Shown here piece by piece: positions 34,419-45,185 of a stretch of 64,000 bases of DNA; position 1 is the stretch's first letter, and each line of letters opens with the position of its first letter. Position numbers and translations under genes: made by a program. The notes below the pieces were generated by a model. It ran no database searches. It saw only the letters and a list, made by a program, of their open reading frames with translations, and had not been told where the DNA came from. The stretch is from assembly GCF_030864355.1 (NCBI RefSeq), contig NC_083397.1:1116001-1180000 (forward strand). Reading direction: 5' to 3'. The stretch is from Cutaneotrichosporon cavernicola (taxonomy: Eukaryota > Basidiomycota > Tremellomycetes > Trichosporonales > Trichosporonaceae).

Positions 34419-36090
34419 TGTGGTTGCTGATGCGACGAGAGACTAGGCGTTGGATAGAGCGGGTATTCGTGAAAGAACTTGGAGCCTGTGAGTCAGAATG
34501 GAAGCCATGATATGAACCGAACAGCAATGTGGAGGGCCTCAAAGTTGGACAGCCGTGATTCCAGTCAGCAGGACCGCCACTCACCGTGCTGCAACGCAAG
34601 TCGATTATCACGATGTGAACGGTCAGAGGTGCCGACGGACGAGATAAAGTAGATGGTTCGAGAGAGTGAGGAAGGTGGAGTGAAGGATTGATGAAGCTAC
34701 AAGTTGGTAATGTTGCAAGGTGAGATGTGAGCCGGGGTGATGGAGCCAAATGGTGATGGGTGATAGTGGAGGGCGATGGCTGGCACGGATCGACGCTCGG
34801 TGCGTTTGGTACCGATGTAGGATCAATGATACCAATAACGTTTGGAATCGTTTTCGTCGCTGTTATCGATGGTCAATGCAGACACAAGGAGGGGAAGCTG
34901 GGAGCTTGGGCTTGGAGAGATGCAGATGGATGAGTGATGAGGTGGGGAATGGGCAATAGGCAATGGGCAAGCGATGGGGGGAATAATGTTAACGGCAGAT
35001 CAGCGAGTTGGACTGGCTCAAGATGGAAACGAGACTAGGGTGGGGGGGTGGAGGAAGGTAAGGGAATGAGGGGGTCCACGCCAAAGGATGATGGATCTCT
35101 AGACAGAGGGGTTTGATAGGTGAGCGCTATAGTACAGAGAGTGAGATGGCAGATGACCACCTTCCTTGCCCCCACTTGTTCACCTGGTATGTAAGAGGGT
35201 CCATTCCAAGAGGGATCAAAGGTTATTCAAAGGTACAGAGGGTATGTGAGGGACGTGAGGAGTGATGCCTGAGGCGAATCAAGGCACTCTTCAAAGTGAT
35301 GGCGATGATCACCTAAGTATTCAACCTCTCAGGCACCTACGTACCAACCTCCTGTGTTATTGTCTAATACAAATCATTCCCTACAAATTAAATTCAAGGA
35401 CCATTTGGTATTTGACTTTGTAATGTTCGACCCTCACCAACCGAATTCACCCTTTAACATATGCCTCGGTACAGACTTGGTTCCTACTCTCCCTGGAGCT
35501 CACATCAAGGTTTAAAAGGCACACATCGCTTCCAATAACAGATCACCATTCTAGGCCTAAGCTTCAACCAGCCGAGCAAGCCTTAAGCCACACTAGGTGG
35601 TCCTCTGCTGAATCCATCCAGTGACCTACGTCTGAACGAGCTGCTCGTCCGCAGGCTTCAAAGTACTCACTCAATGTAACGGTGACTGTCTGCCCTTCCC
35701 TCATCTCCATCTCTCATCTCTGAGAACATGGCGACATCGCAATCTAACGTCAGAGCTTAAATGAGCCAACTGGACCTTGTTTCCCAGCTTTCCCAGCTTC
35801 AAGTCCGCATGATGGTTTATCCGATCCAACCAGCACTTAAAGCTGCTTTAGGCCAAATAGGCCATGCAACATGCCGTCATACTTGATGACTCCAGTTTCA
35901 TAAAGTAGGCCGAATCCAAACCCCTCCACATTCCGCCTCCCGACACTTGTTCAAACGTCAAATGACAATCCCTCCCATCTGACACCAGCTTGTTCCCGCC
36001 ATGACCGCAGTCTCCAGTCATCTTAGCAGCAATGATATAAACCCGGCCGCTGAGGGGCGCCTCTGAAGCTCCTCAGCGCTCTACTTCACT
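34419..36090. other. Intergenic region
   Basis: The upstream region of the phosphodiesterase gene and promoter of the next small gene, about 1.7 kb. The AT content rises toward 35300-35500. No gene was recognised. Confidence 0.55.
36034..36041 (+). promoter_or_regulatory. TATA box
   Basis: GATATAAA lies about 55 bp before the ATG at 36091. The short distance and single exact match fit a core promoter. Confidence 0.5.
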
Positions 36091-36623
36091 ATGCCCGACA
36101 AAGTCACTTACAGTGTCACTTACAGCGTCACAAGCAGCCAGGGACACAACTACTGTGACTCTAGCGGCAGCCGTGGCTACCACAACTATAAGTGGGTTGA
36201 CTGGTTGCCCGCTCTGCCCGACTGGAAATAGCACTTGCGATCCGTACTATTGCCAGAACACGAATGGGTCGACGTACTACAACAACGGTGAGCGCATTTG
36301 GTGTAAGGTATCCGACTCCAGGTTCTGGGTACTCGCAGTACACGTGGCCGTCTGGGAACTCAACGCACTCGACGCAATCATCGCAGTCGCACAGCGCCAA
36401 CAAGCAATTCTCTGGGTTGGCTTCCTGTGTGCCGTCACAGTGGGAGCGTGGGTATGACATTCCCAGATTCTCGTGCGAGACGACTGACAATCATCTTAGT
36501 TTCCCCTCGCCCTCCCTCGCCCCCCCCCCCCTCGCCATCCTCGCCCATGCGCCCAACGGCCAACGGACTGTCACTTCCGGTTTTACACACGCAGATTATT
36601 CACGTCACCACCACCTTCCTTGA
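36091..36623 (+). CDS. Small Tyr/Ser/Asn-rich protein, divergent copy A
   Basis: Exons 36091..36191, 36232..36287, 36322..36451 and probably 36500..36623 give 136 residues. It opens with MPDKVTYS and has SSQGHNYC, NTNGSTYYNNG and SGYSQYTWPSGN, the same order as the neighbour at 36709, with introns at matching positions and phases. The family of short tyrosine-rich proteins with repeated NGSYYY/NGSTYY units is widespread in fungi and of unknown function. Copy A is longer; its last intron (36452..36499, 48 nt) keeps frame either way, and the tail after SGLASC shares nothing with copy B. The 3' end is therefore uncertain. Confidence 0.6.
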
Positions 36624-36633
36624 CTCTGAATAG

Positions 36634-36642
36634 ATATATAAG
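36634..36642 (+). promoter_or_regulatory. TATA box
   Basis: ATATATAAG lies about 70 bp before the ATG at 36709, followed by a CT-rich leader. Confidence 0.55.
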
Positions 36643-36708
36643 CAGGCTCAAACCCCTTCCGATTCTCATTCTCACCTCCTTCCCAATACCCAACACAACC
36701 AATCCATC

Positions 36709-37111
36709 ATGCCCGACAAGGTCACGTACAGCGGCACCAACAGCCAGGGCAACCACTACTGCAACCGTCAGAGCGACTCTGGTGACCGCGGCTATCATTA
36801 CTCCAAGTATGTCGGGTCCCCTTCCCCTTGCCTTCTGACAATAGCACGAATGGTTCGTACTACTACCAGAACACGAACGGCTCCAAGTACTATAATAGCG
36901 GTGCGTATGACCCTCCAGCCTTCCCAATTGCGAACCGACATGGCCTTCCTTTTCCCTCCATCTCTTCCCCCTCTTCCCTCTCCCCTCTCCCCTCTCCCCC
37001 GGACGGTATTTGATGCCAGGCTCGGGTTATACCCAGTACACCTCGCCTGCGGGAAGCACGACCCAGACGTATTCGTCGCCCTCTGGTTCGTCCAAGTCGG
37101 GCAAGAAGTAG
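36709..37111 (+). CDS. Small Tyr/Ser/Asn-rich protein, copy B
   Basis: The three exons 36709..36806, 36845..36900 and 37020..37111 give 81 residues. The product is MPDKVTYSGTNSQGNHYC, then RGYHYSNTNGSYYYQ, NTNGSKYYNSG, SGYTQYTSPAGS and a basic end SGKK. This matches a conserved fungal family of very small proteins made of repeated Asn-Gly-Ser-Tyr-Tyr units; no function is known to me. There is no signal peptide or membrane segment. The strong TATA box and CT-rich leader suggest high expression. It lies in tandem with copy A (start codons 618 bp apart), which points to local duplication. The last intron is 119 nt and pyrimidine-rich. Confidence 0.85.
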
Positions 37112-38475
37112 TGCAATCCTGAGCTAGTCCTTCCGCCTTAGGCCTTGGAAAAAGCTGAAATGAGAATGTGGGATGGCCAGGACTAGATTGAGCGAGTGGG
37201 AGCGGAATGTGATTACTTTGTGTCGCACCTTTCTGTCACACCTTTTTTGTCACACTTTATTCACCTTGCACCTTTCCATATTCGATTCAATCGATTATTC
37301 ATTCCATATCACGGTGACCCGCTCGTACCGACTACGCATGGACGCGACGCGTTATCCCCAAACCTCGATCCCCTACCTCTCGACCAGAACCCCGGAAAGT
37401 TTGCAGTCACCGAAAGAACCCCCGGAAACTAGGATCAGCGCTTGGACCAACCCTCCCTTCCGGTGCTGCTGTGCAAGCGCTGGCCTTGGGCTTGAAATCT
37501 TGGCCTTGGCGAGCGGTCCAGGCCCAGTCTCGCAGTTGCATTCCTGATATGTCTGTTGGTTGCCCAACGTCGATTCCATTGGGCAGCCCCATGGGCGTAC
37601 AAGGGCCCCGTCGACCCCCACTATCCCACATCCCACCTTGCCGCCACCGCACGGCCCAACTACTCCCGACCCATTGACCACTCACCACTCACCAAGCCCA
37701 GTACTTTGGGCCCCTCGACCTCCGGGATCTCGGGAGCTCCAAGCTCGAGCGTTACTCGGTGCGTTGCCGGCCTTGATGGAAAAGTCTCGCTCCGGCCCTA
37801 GCGCACAGCCAACTAGGTGTACATCCAAGTCAACTGAATCATCTGTAGTGCCCATGCCCATTCCAACATTACAAGTGACAACCGACGACGGAAGGACGAC
37901 AGACCGGTCCAGAACGAAGGGCCCTGCGCCTTGGCTGGTCCGTGCGGTGGCGCGTCAATCCAAGGTCGTAAGGTCGAAGGTGATCCATGATCAAGGGGAA
38001 AATACGTATGGTTTGATATGAAGATACACAGAGCTAGTCATAAACACAGAGTATCTCTCTCATTCACACCACATCCCCAGCCACCAACATCATCAGTATC
38101 ATCGACCCAGGCTGATTAGCAGCACCCCTACACCAGGACGCCAGACCCGCCTCCAATCCTTGTCCTCCCTCACATATTCAACGCCCCAGAGCTAATCTGG
38201 ACCTTGACCTGGACCACCGCCACCGCCCCAGAAGCATTGAGGGCGCCAAGACCGCGTACGGCCGACCAACGACCGTCTTTTCGAGAACCCAAACGCCCCT
38301 CCAGTCCAGGCCGCGCCACTTTTAGCTATAACTCGACCAAACCCAGTCTTCTTGCTTGCACTCTTGCACTCACCACCGTCACGCTTCACCCTCGCCACTC
38401 TACTCCTTTGTCTCCCAACTGTCACCTGGCACTCTACAAGCCAAACTCCCATACACACGGACACCGACCGCCACA
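37112..38475. other. Intergenic region
   Basis: About 1.4 kb with only short frames on both strands. The last 150 bp turn CT/AC-rich, as expected for a promoter and leader of the small frame at 38476. Confidence 0.5.
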
Positions 38476-38610
38476 ATGGATGTAAGGTCTCACTTTCGAC
38501 GCCACTGACACCAGTCCCCCTCCGTCTCGATCTCGTATGGCCCCTTCGAGCCTATCGGCCCAGACGAGGAGATAGTCTACATCCCCATCGTGTGGGTCGG
38601 AACGGAGTAG
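38476..38610 (+). CDS. Possible 33-residue spliced micro-protein
   Basis: The first exon ATGGAT (38476..38481) is followed by a GTAAGG donor, a CACTGACACCAG branch/acceptor, and exon 38515..38610. The product is M-D then SPSVSISYGPFEPIGPDEE and IVYIPIVWVGTE, ending in TAG. Upstream is a CT-rich leader and the context CCACAATGG. The splice signals are good, but a 33-residue product without homologues in memory is weak evidence; it could be the 5' part of a longer gene. Confidence 0.35.
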
Positions 38611-40020
38611 CCATAGCTCGCGAGCTCTGCTCTGTTCATGGTGAGTCTCACTCTACTCGTACTCTGCGGGAAATTCCGCCCGGGACTCTTAGGATGGCCT
38701 GCTTCTCCCATCCCACGTCCCGGTGCACGGCTCATACCAGCACCAGCACTAGCACCAGAACCAATCTCTCGCCACAGGCCGTATCACGTGTATGCCCAAG
38801 CGCAACCTCCATGGATCCATGTTCACTCCAATTTCCCTAGGTCCCCCGCGCGCACACTCTCAAGTGCAATGGTCCAAGGACTTGCTGTAGTTTTGTATCA
38901 CCATGCATCGTTCCGGATTGTCCCGATTCCATCTAGCTTGGCATCGTCTCATGGTGCATTAGATCGGCAAGGAGACGATCAGAATGGAAAACAGGCGCGA
39001 AGCGCGCCGTCTTTTTCCTGACGACAAGCGCGATTCAACTCTTCTTCCGTTCGCCCACCACGCCCATCTTATGCTAACGAAGCCGGCGGCTGCTGAGCTC
39101 TGAACGCGTCGCCCTCGCGGAATGCGGAACGGGACCGAACGATCGCGTCCGTCATCCACAGGCCCAACCGCCGACAAATCCAGAACTGGAACCCCGAACG
39201 TTTCCGTCCCTTTCCGCTAACCGCCGGTCTGCCATTAACATTCCGCATCGATCGCGTTTTGAGTCACCTCTTGTCCCCAACTTGAACACAACCCCCAACA
39301 TCACCCCCAGATCGGAAGTGGTGGGGTGTAGACGAGGTGGTGGGGTCCCATATGTTGGTTGTGGGATACATAACATGCAAAGGTGGGAACAGCAACACAC
39401 ACCCACGATCCACCAGCCTCGAGGCGCGCGCCAACTAGACACAATCCTCACAAGTCACACTCCTCACATCGACTCACTGAATTATCGCACCGCAACCTGC
39501 AGCCACCATGTCACCTACCGCACCTACCGTAAGTTAACCTCGTCTTGGGGGTTCGTGCTAAACCAAGTCAAACCAACCCACTCAAACAACCCAAACAACC
39601 CACGAACACGACGACTACTTCTATTCGTATCTCGGTCTGTCTGAATAGACCAATTCATTAACAATGCATAGATTCTAGACCCCACGGTTCCATGTTTGAG
39701 GGTGAATGGTGCCTGTGAGCGTGGGACGGGTGTCGAGTGGTGTGTACATGCCGCGTGATGCTCATTCTTAGACACTCTAACTAGATACAGATGCGAACAA
39801 TGGTGGCGCATGTCGTCGGCGGCGTGTTGGTGCTTCGCACGGCATAAGGTATTGTGTACCCGAGTCTGCCCATCTATCCGCAACCGATGCATCCCGACCA
39901 ACCCACCGCGTGCCGACACATTCTTCGGCGCATACATATGCATCAAACATCCAACATCGCCCATTGACCATCGGTCAAAAGACCACAAGGCCGTAAGGCT
40001 TCTCTTGTCAACACTTCACC
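38611..40020. other. Intergenic region
   Basis: About 1.4 kb. A start codon with a good donor (ATG at 39508, GTAAGT 21 nt later) is present, but no convincing downstream exon was found. Otherwise only shadows. Confidence 0.45.
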
Positions 40021-40328
40021 ATGACTCTCAAGCCGTCAAAGCGCGTCCTGTCCCTCACTTCGCTGGCCGAAAACGGACCCTACTCATCACTGGTGCGCCT
40101 TTGCTTTCAAAGCTAACACAAGCTCGACTCGTTCCATTCCTACTCGTTCTCGGACGTGGGAGAAAAGCGTCAGCGCAGTCGCGCGACGTTCAAAGTCGGC
40201 TGTGAAGGCGATAAATGCCCACTTTGCATGCGCGTCCATTCCCAAGTCAAGAAGGGATCGGACTCGCAGTCCGAGTCCTCGGACGAAGGTGAGTCTACCC
40301 ATAACAATTCTGACCTCTAGACAAGTAG
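40021..40328 (+). CDS. Small CxxC-containing protein, unknown function
   Basis: The three exons 40021..40092, 40123..40288 and 40321..40328 give 81 residues. The introns are 30 and 32 nt with CTAAC and CTGAC branch sites; the last exon is 8 nt and supplies the final two residues and the stop. The protein starts MTLKPSKRVLSLTSL, has a basic middle (GEKRQRSRATFKV), one short metal-site-like cluster C-x4-C-x2-C (CEGDKCPLC) and an acidic Ser-rich tail SQSESSDEDK. A half zinc-ribbon or a nuclear/chromatin role is possible but not shown. I recognise no family. Confidence 0.6.
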
Positions 40329-40831
40329 GGCGGTGTGGGTGTAGAACGCTGTGTGAGGGCTCTCACGACGGCGCAGACGTGTGTCCAAGCACCCCAACGC
40401 ATTCCCCATGTTCCCTGTGTAGCTAGCTAGTTTCAGTTTGAGTCCCAAAAGGTCGAGGCCCGAGCGTTGGGCCCGGCTCAAGAGTCTGGCCAGATCCGCA
40501 GGAAAAAAGACAAGCGACCGTATGACCGTGACATGTATCCATGAGAAGCGAACTGCTAGCCCGATCCGAGGTCAGATTTCTGATCTGCGGAGCAAGTGGG
40601 GACCCGGGATTGTAGGCTTGGGAAGCTGGGAAATTAAGCCGGCATGGCAGCCTCGGATCGGGAGCCGAGGTCGAAGGGCTGAAGGGTGATCTGTCCCAGT
40701 TTAGTCAGATGAGGTGGTAGATACGGTGACGCAGACAAGGCTTAAGGCTTCCCTCGACTCCCCAAAGGACTCACTCCCCATCATCTCTAGCTCTCTACCA
40801 GTAAATTCTTCTTCCTCGCGAGCCACCCACA
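40329..40831. other. Intergenic spacer
   Basis: About 500 bp between two small genes. Nothing was recognised. Confidence 0.5.
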
Positions 40832-41202
40832 ATGGTAAGTCTAATGGTCCGGGGACGACGTGATTTGCCATGTTCCCGACGCACGTCTTGGTTGGTGTCT
40901 GTACTCTTTCGCACCAGGGCTTACTCTAGTCATCAACCCTCTCGCTACGTCTTTACGCTCGCTGTCACTATGTGCGTGGTACGAGTAGATGTAGTTGCTT
41001 TCAACTGGTTTTTCCCGATCCATGCCCAGTCGCCATCCCTGTGGCGTCGGGCCCCGCGTCGCCCCTCCTTTGCCTCCCATTCCACAAGTCAGAGGGCGAG
41101 TGCGAGGGCGAGGCAAGCGACCTTGGCGAGAACGCGCCACCTTCCTTAACCTTATCCATCGCCCCAGTTCCAGATACACCCGAAGCACTGGCCGAGTCAT
41201 AG
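40832..41202 (+). CDS. Possible small acidic spliced gene
   Basis: A start codon directly followed by a GTAAGT donor (40832..40834) stands after CCACCCACA. The likely last exon (about 41033..41202) encodes AIPVASGPASPLLCLPF, then an acidic stretch (SEGECEGEASDLGE) and a TAG. One internal exon from 40928 to 40946 (SSTLSL) would join both in frame, but it needs a weak GTCTTT donor. The model is therefore provisional; the last exon is the best-supported part. Confidence 0.3.
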
Positions 41203-42051
41203 TCTGAGCGTTCACTTACCCTATATTCCACACATGACATGGACGATAGTCATAATAATCAAACCAGAAATACCTAGTAGACGTTGTTGTATCAATCAAT
41301 GAAGAGGTGTTGCAGATTGCCCTGTCCCCGAGGAAAGCACTGGCTAACTGGCAAGCTGACATGAACTTGTGTGGACCGATAGAACGATCCTAACGCACCA
41401 CCTCGTGCGATGGGACAATGGTCGAGCAGCAGGAGTGTTCGAGGAAAGGTGGCGCCCAGTGGTAACATGGCTTGCATGGTCGTGTGACAATCTAGCGCAC
41501 AGATCATGGCTTTCCCCCACCAACCCCACATGGCCCCCATACCTTACCGCTCACATGCCGCATCCACATCCACCCAACAGGTCCACCTGCCACCTGCCAC
41601 CTGCCACCTGCCACACTCAGCCAAGAATCACCATAACCGCCACACATTGCACCATGCACGTTGCATGGCTTTCACTTTGCATCTCGAAACGCGTGACATT
41701 GATAGTCGGGGCGCATGTAGATTGGGGCAAGGAGAATCTCGTTCCCAACCTCGCAACCATCCATATGTACGCCCCCGCGACAGTCGACAGTCACGCACCC
41801 TGCAACACGTCCAAAGCCCGCTCCACGCAGCACTCCCTCTGTCCAGTTGATCCGACAAGCACGCATCTTGGCCCTTGGAACTAGCGCTTTCCTCCCCAAC
41901 ACACCTTCCTTCCCCACGGTCATTCCTCACTCGCCAGAGCAGCATATAAGCTCCCAACTAACTGCAGCTTGCTCTTCACTCCAAACACTCTCTCATCTAC
42001 TCTACCTTCCTGCACCTATCAAAACCAAACCACAACACATACACATACACA
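41203..42051. other. Intergenic region
   Basis: About 850 bp. A short CCACCTG direct repeat lies at 41584-41612. The final 110 bp is the promoter and leader of the next gene. Confidence 0.5.
41944..41950 (+). promoter_or_regulatory. TATA box
   Basis: ATATAAG lies about 100 bp before the ATG at 42052, followed by a long CT/AC-rich leader ending CACAATG. Confidence 0.5.
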
Positions 42052-42456
42052 ATGTCCGCCCCCACCGAGACTACCCCCGTTGCCGTCGTCGACGTCCCCC
42101 CCACCGTTGCTGAGGAGGTCCCCGCTGTCGAGGCTAAGCCTTGCTGTTCGCAAGAGTCGACCGAGTGCCAGGCTACCGAGGCTGCTCCTTCGAAGACCGA
42201 GGACGCCAAGGAGAGTGAGTGTTGTCTTTCTTCCCATCCCCTAACGATCCCTTGCTACACGTCACCCTCCTCCATTCGCCTTCCTTCCATTAGTTCTCCA
42301 CTCAGCTGGTGCCCCCGGGTGTAGCTAACCCCAGCGGAGGCGGCCTCGGAGGCCCACGAGAAGGCTACTGATGAGGCTGCCGAGCCGGCCGAGAAGGTCG
42401 AGGAGAAGGTTGCTGAGGAGGCTGCCGAGCCCGAGGTCACCCCCGCCGAGGCGTAA
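42052..42456 (+). CDS. Small Ala/Glu-rich acidic protein
   Basis: The two exons 42052..42214 and 42335..42456 (intron 120 nt) give 94 residues. It begins MSAPTETTPVAVVDVPPT, has a short Cys patch (KPCCSQESTEC), and the second half is almost only Ala, Glu, Lys and Pro (EKVEEKVAEEAAEPE). The composition is that of a hydrophilin or intrinsically disordered stress protein; no domain is seen. Codon use is strongly biased to C-ending and GCT/GTC codons, and with the TATA box this suggests high expression. No function is assigned. Confidence 0.75.
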
Positions 42457-43241
42457 ACAACGCCAGCGACCAGTCAGCGCGATGTCCAGTCCGTGCGATG
42501 TAGAGTAGTATAGAATGCAAAAGTGGGCGAGGAGAGCAGTGAGCAAGGAGAACGGAGGGAGCAGTGAATGTGCTTGGTGACTGGATAGTTTTTGTGGAAT
42601 GTTAACCTGTGGTACGTTTAAGGAAGGATGGGGATTGATGCGGCCAAGCATGAGAAGCAATGTCGGATGGAACACTTCTTCAAGTGAGTATCCCGAGTAG
42701 ACCTTTTTAATGAGGTAGTTTTAATCCATCAATCTACATTAGACCATGCATAATTGTCAACATGTCAAGTGTCTTGTCGATCTGCCTGCTCGTTCTCCAA
42801 ACAACTATTCAGAATTCTGACCGCTACTGTACAGATCGATGTCGACAGCCAGTCTCCTTAAACCCATATGCATCAACTTGCCCAAACAGCAATTAAAAAT
42901 ATTGCATTTGACATGGGATAGTGTCGAGCTGACGATGGCAAGATGGACAGCATGGGCACCGGTCACCCATCGCGCCACCCTCGCAACGCGCCGCTCACTC
43001 GCATCTTCCCACTCACATGCACAATATTCGCACCAGCGTGCTCTCCACTCATAACCTGCCCTTCAAGCCCCTCGCCTCACGGTTCTCACTTCAACTCACC
43101 ACGTAAACTCGCACTTGACGACGTTGCCTTGTTCGCAACGGCTCGGGTCAGCTCGCACCCCTTCTTCACCCCTTCCCTCCCGCAGCTCGCTCATAAGTGC
43201 GACTGCTACCCAACGTTATTCCCACTTCCCACTCATCCGCC
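42457..43241. other. Intergenic region
   Basis: It holds the 3' flank of the acidic-protein gene, an AT-richer stretch around 42700-42910 and a CT/AC-rich promoter 43050-43240. No gene was seen. Confidence 0.5.
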
Positions 43242-43440
43242 ATGCTTCCTCCCAAGGTGAGCTCTGCCAATCATGCTCAGCTGACACCAGTCCGGGTCTA
43301 CCGACCATCCCGCCCATCCGGCCGGCCCGCCCCTCGCTACCCACGACCCCACGCCCCACCCCATCTCCGCCGACTGCGACCTTGTCTGCGACGATACGGA
43401 TGAGGAGGAAGAGTGCAATGGCCACGCTGAGCCCCAGTAA
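43242..43440 (+). CDS. Small acidic Pro/His/Cys protein
   Basis: The two exons 43242..43256 and 43291..43440 (intron 34 nt, CTGACACCAG end) give 54 residues. It starts MLPPK, continues through a Pro/His-rich part (STDHPAHPAGPP) and ends in an acidic Cys-containing tail (ADCDLVCDDTDEEEECNG). The 15-nt first exon and good splice signals support the gene; no homologue is recognised. Confidence 0.5.
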
Positions 43441-43610
43441 GGCCCAAAGAACAGAGCAGAAAGAACAAAGCACAAAGCACATAACACATGCATGGATCTC
43501 AAACGGCCCAGCACAACAACACAAGTATGATTAGGAATTATGATACTGTAGGCCAATCTGGTCTAGCTCGACTTCTGGCTACCCTGGTCCGACGCCGAGC
43601 CTGGCGTAAG

Positions 43611-44012
43611 CTACTTCTTCTTCTTCTTATTCTTATGGCATCCCGAGCAGCGACAGGTATGGCGGGGGCCCATATTGCCGCTCAAGTAGGAGGCGGAGGC
43701 GGAGGAGGGTTTGGGTTTGGGAAGAGGGACGGAGCTATCCTGGGTGGGGGTAGTATACGTATACCGCCACTCATATGTCCACTCGGCGTTGCCCTCCTTG
43801 GTGACGCAGCGGACCACATGTTCCAGTATGCACTCACTGGGCGGCGTCTGGGGGTAATAGTACGGCTGGCCTGGCGTGACTCCCGGCTGGATAGGCACGA
43901 CAGCGGGGGCGTCGTAGGGACCACGCGGCATCTGGATGTAGTGGTTGGGTGTTGCGCTGTAAGCGTAGGCGTAGTTGGGCGCCGCGCAGGGGTAGCTGTA
44001 GTAGGGGTTCAT
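43611..44012 (-). CDS. Tyr/Pro-rich small protein with Cys-Lys tail
   Basis: A single exon of 133 residues starts at the ATG at 44012. The N-terminal half is Tyr/Pro/Ala-rich (MNPYYSYPCAAPNYAYAYS), the middle has CILEHVVRCVTKEG and WTYEWRYTYT, and the end is CRCSGCHKNKKKKK. There is no signal peptide. The upstream 400 bp is a CT-rich leader on this strand. The middle segment looks structured, which argues that the frame is real; the function is unknown. A Lys-rich end after a three-Cys cluster suggests metal or nucleic-acid contact, but that is only a guess. Confidence 0.6.
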   Translation of the reverse strand: MNPYYSYPCAAPNYAYAYSATPNHYIQMPRGPYDAPAVVPIQPGVTPGQPYYYPQTPPSECILEHVVRCVTKEGNAEWTYEWRYTYTTPTQDSSVPLPKPKPSSASASYLSGNMGPRHTCRCSGCHKNKKKKK

Positions 44013-44861
44013 GTTGTAGAGGGGTGGTCGACAATGTAAGTCGGAGCTGGTTCGACAATGTAAGTCGAGGCGAGTATGGTTGAGGAGAGAGAAGAGGTTG
44101 AGAAGGATGGGGAGGAAGGTGGTCCAGAGCGCCCTCTTATGTTAGTGAGGGGGAGAGTGATGGCCGGCGGAATCTGGAAAGAGGTGCGAGAGAAGCTCAA
44201 GCTGGTGCTGCAAGGGGGTTGTGGCAATTGGGGATGGTGGGAATGGGAATGGGAGCGGAGTGATGGGGGCGGAGTGGCGAGAAGGTTTTCCGAGCAAGGT
44301 GGAGGAACGGACGAACGGAACGCGATGAGGCGGGGCAGGGGGAGGGGGAGGGGGGAAGGGGGATGATGGGTTTGCGACTGAGGCGAGGTCGAGGTGCGGA
44401 GGAATTGCAATGATGCCAGATCGAGATGAGTGTTAGGCAAGGGGAATGTGACGTGTGGTGATGATTGTTTCGTTGCGGTTGTTGGTGGTTGATGGATGTG
44501 GTGAGCGGCGGTGGTGGCGGTGGCGGTGTTTTGTTACTGTAGAGAGTGGGGCGGAGGCTGTGATGACTCGACTGTGGCTGTTTGGTCCGTTGAACAATTC
44601 TAAGATCAAAGACTGAAAAGGATACCGTTAACGGAGGGATGGACGCCTAATTTGGTGAGGTTGATGACTTTGGTCTAGCTATCCCCTCTCCCTCTACCCT
44701 CTACTCACTACCCTCCCTTGCAGGTTGTTCGATTCAGCAAGCATATCCTTCCTCGGTCTCCGCCTCGTCGGCCTCCTCCACCTCTTCCGCCTCACCCGCA
44801 CTGGCCTCTACATAGAGTTTACCCAACCCGATGGAAAGACTTACCGTTTCAACCCTTGGTC

Positions 44862-44917
44862 GTTGACCGTTGGCCGTTGGCCGTTGGCCGTTGGCCGTTG
44901 GCCGTTGGCCGTTGGTT
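44862..44917. repeat. 7-bp tandem repeat GTTGGCC
   Basis: Eight units of 7 bp; six are exact GTTGGCC, and the first (GTTGACC) and last (GTTGGTT) are variants. Confidence 0.95.
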
Positions 44918-45148
44918 CCGACGACACGGGCGTTTCAACAACGGGGTTCCGCACTGCTCGCTCAAGCATTCTGCAGGTCTGCAGGTCAACGTGTCAACAG
45001 GTCAACCCCATGGCACCGCACTGGCCGCTTCCCACGGCCCAGGCGTTCCTCTTCCTCCCAAGCAGAGACTACTTCGGTTAGATGCCATGCATATGCTAAT
45101 GTACACGGGCGCTGCCACGGATCTGTAGATGGTAAGTAGTGTTACACT

Positions 45149-45185
45149 GGCGTGGCGTGGCGGCGTGGCGTGGCGTGGCGTGGGG
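45149..45185. repeat. GGCGT pentamer repeat
   Basis: Tandem GGCGT units with one GGC interruption lie about 60 bp beyond the stop codon of the carrier gene. Confidence 0.85.

Noticed and set aside
39508..39851. Possible small gene MSPTAPT plus an exon at about 39786
   Set aside because: The donor is good, but the 257-nt intron and the 20-codon second exon have no other support.
44009..44440. 143-codon minus-strand frame just upstream of the Tyr/Pro-rich gene
   Set aside because: It is a CT-rich leader sequence read as Ser/Pro/Thr repeats, in a different frame from the gene that follows.
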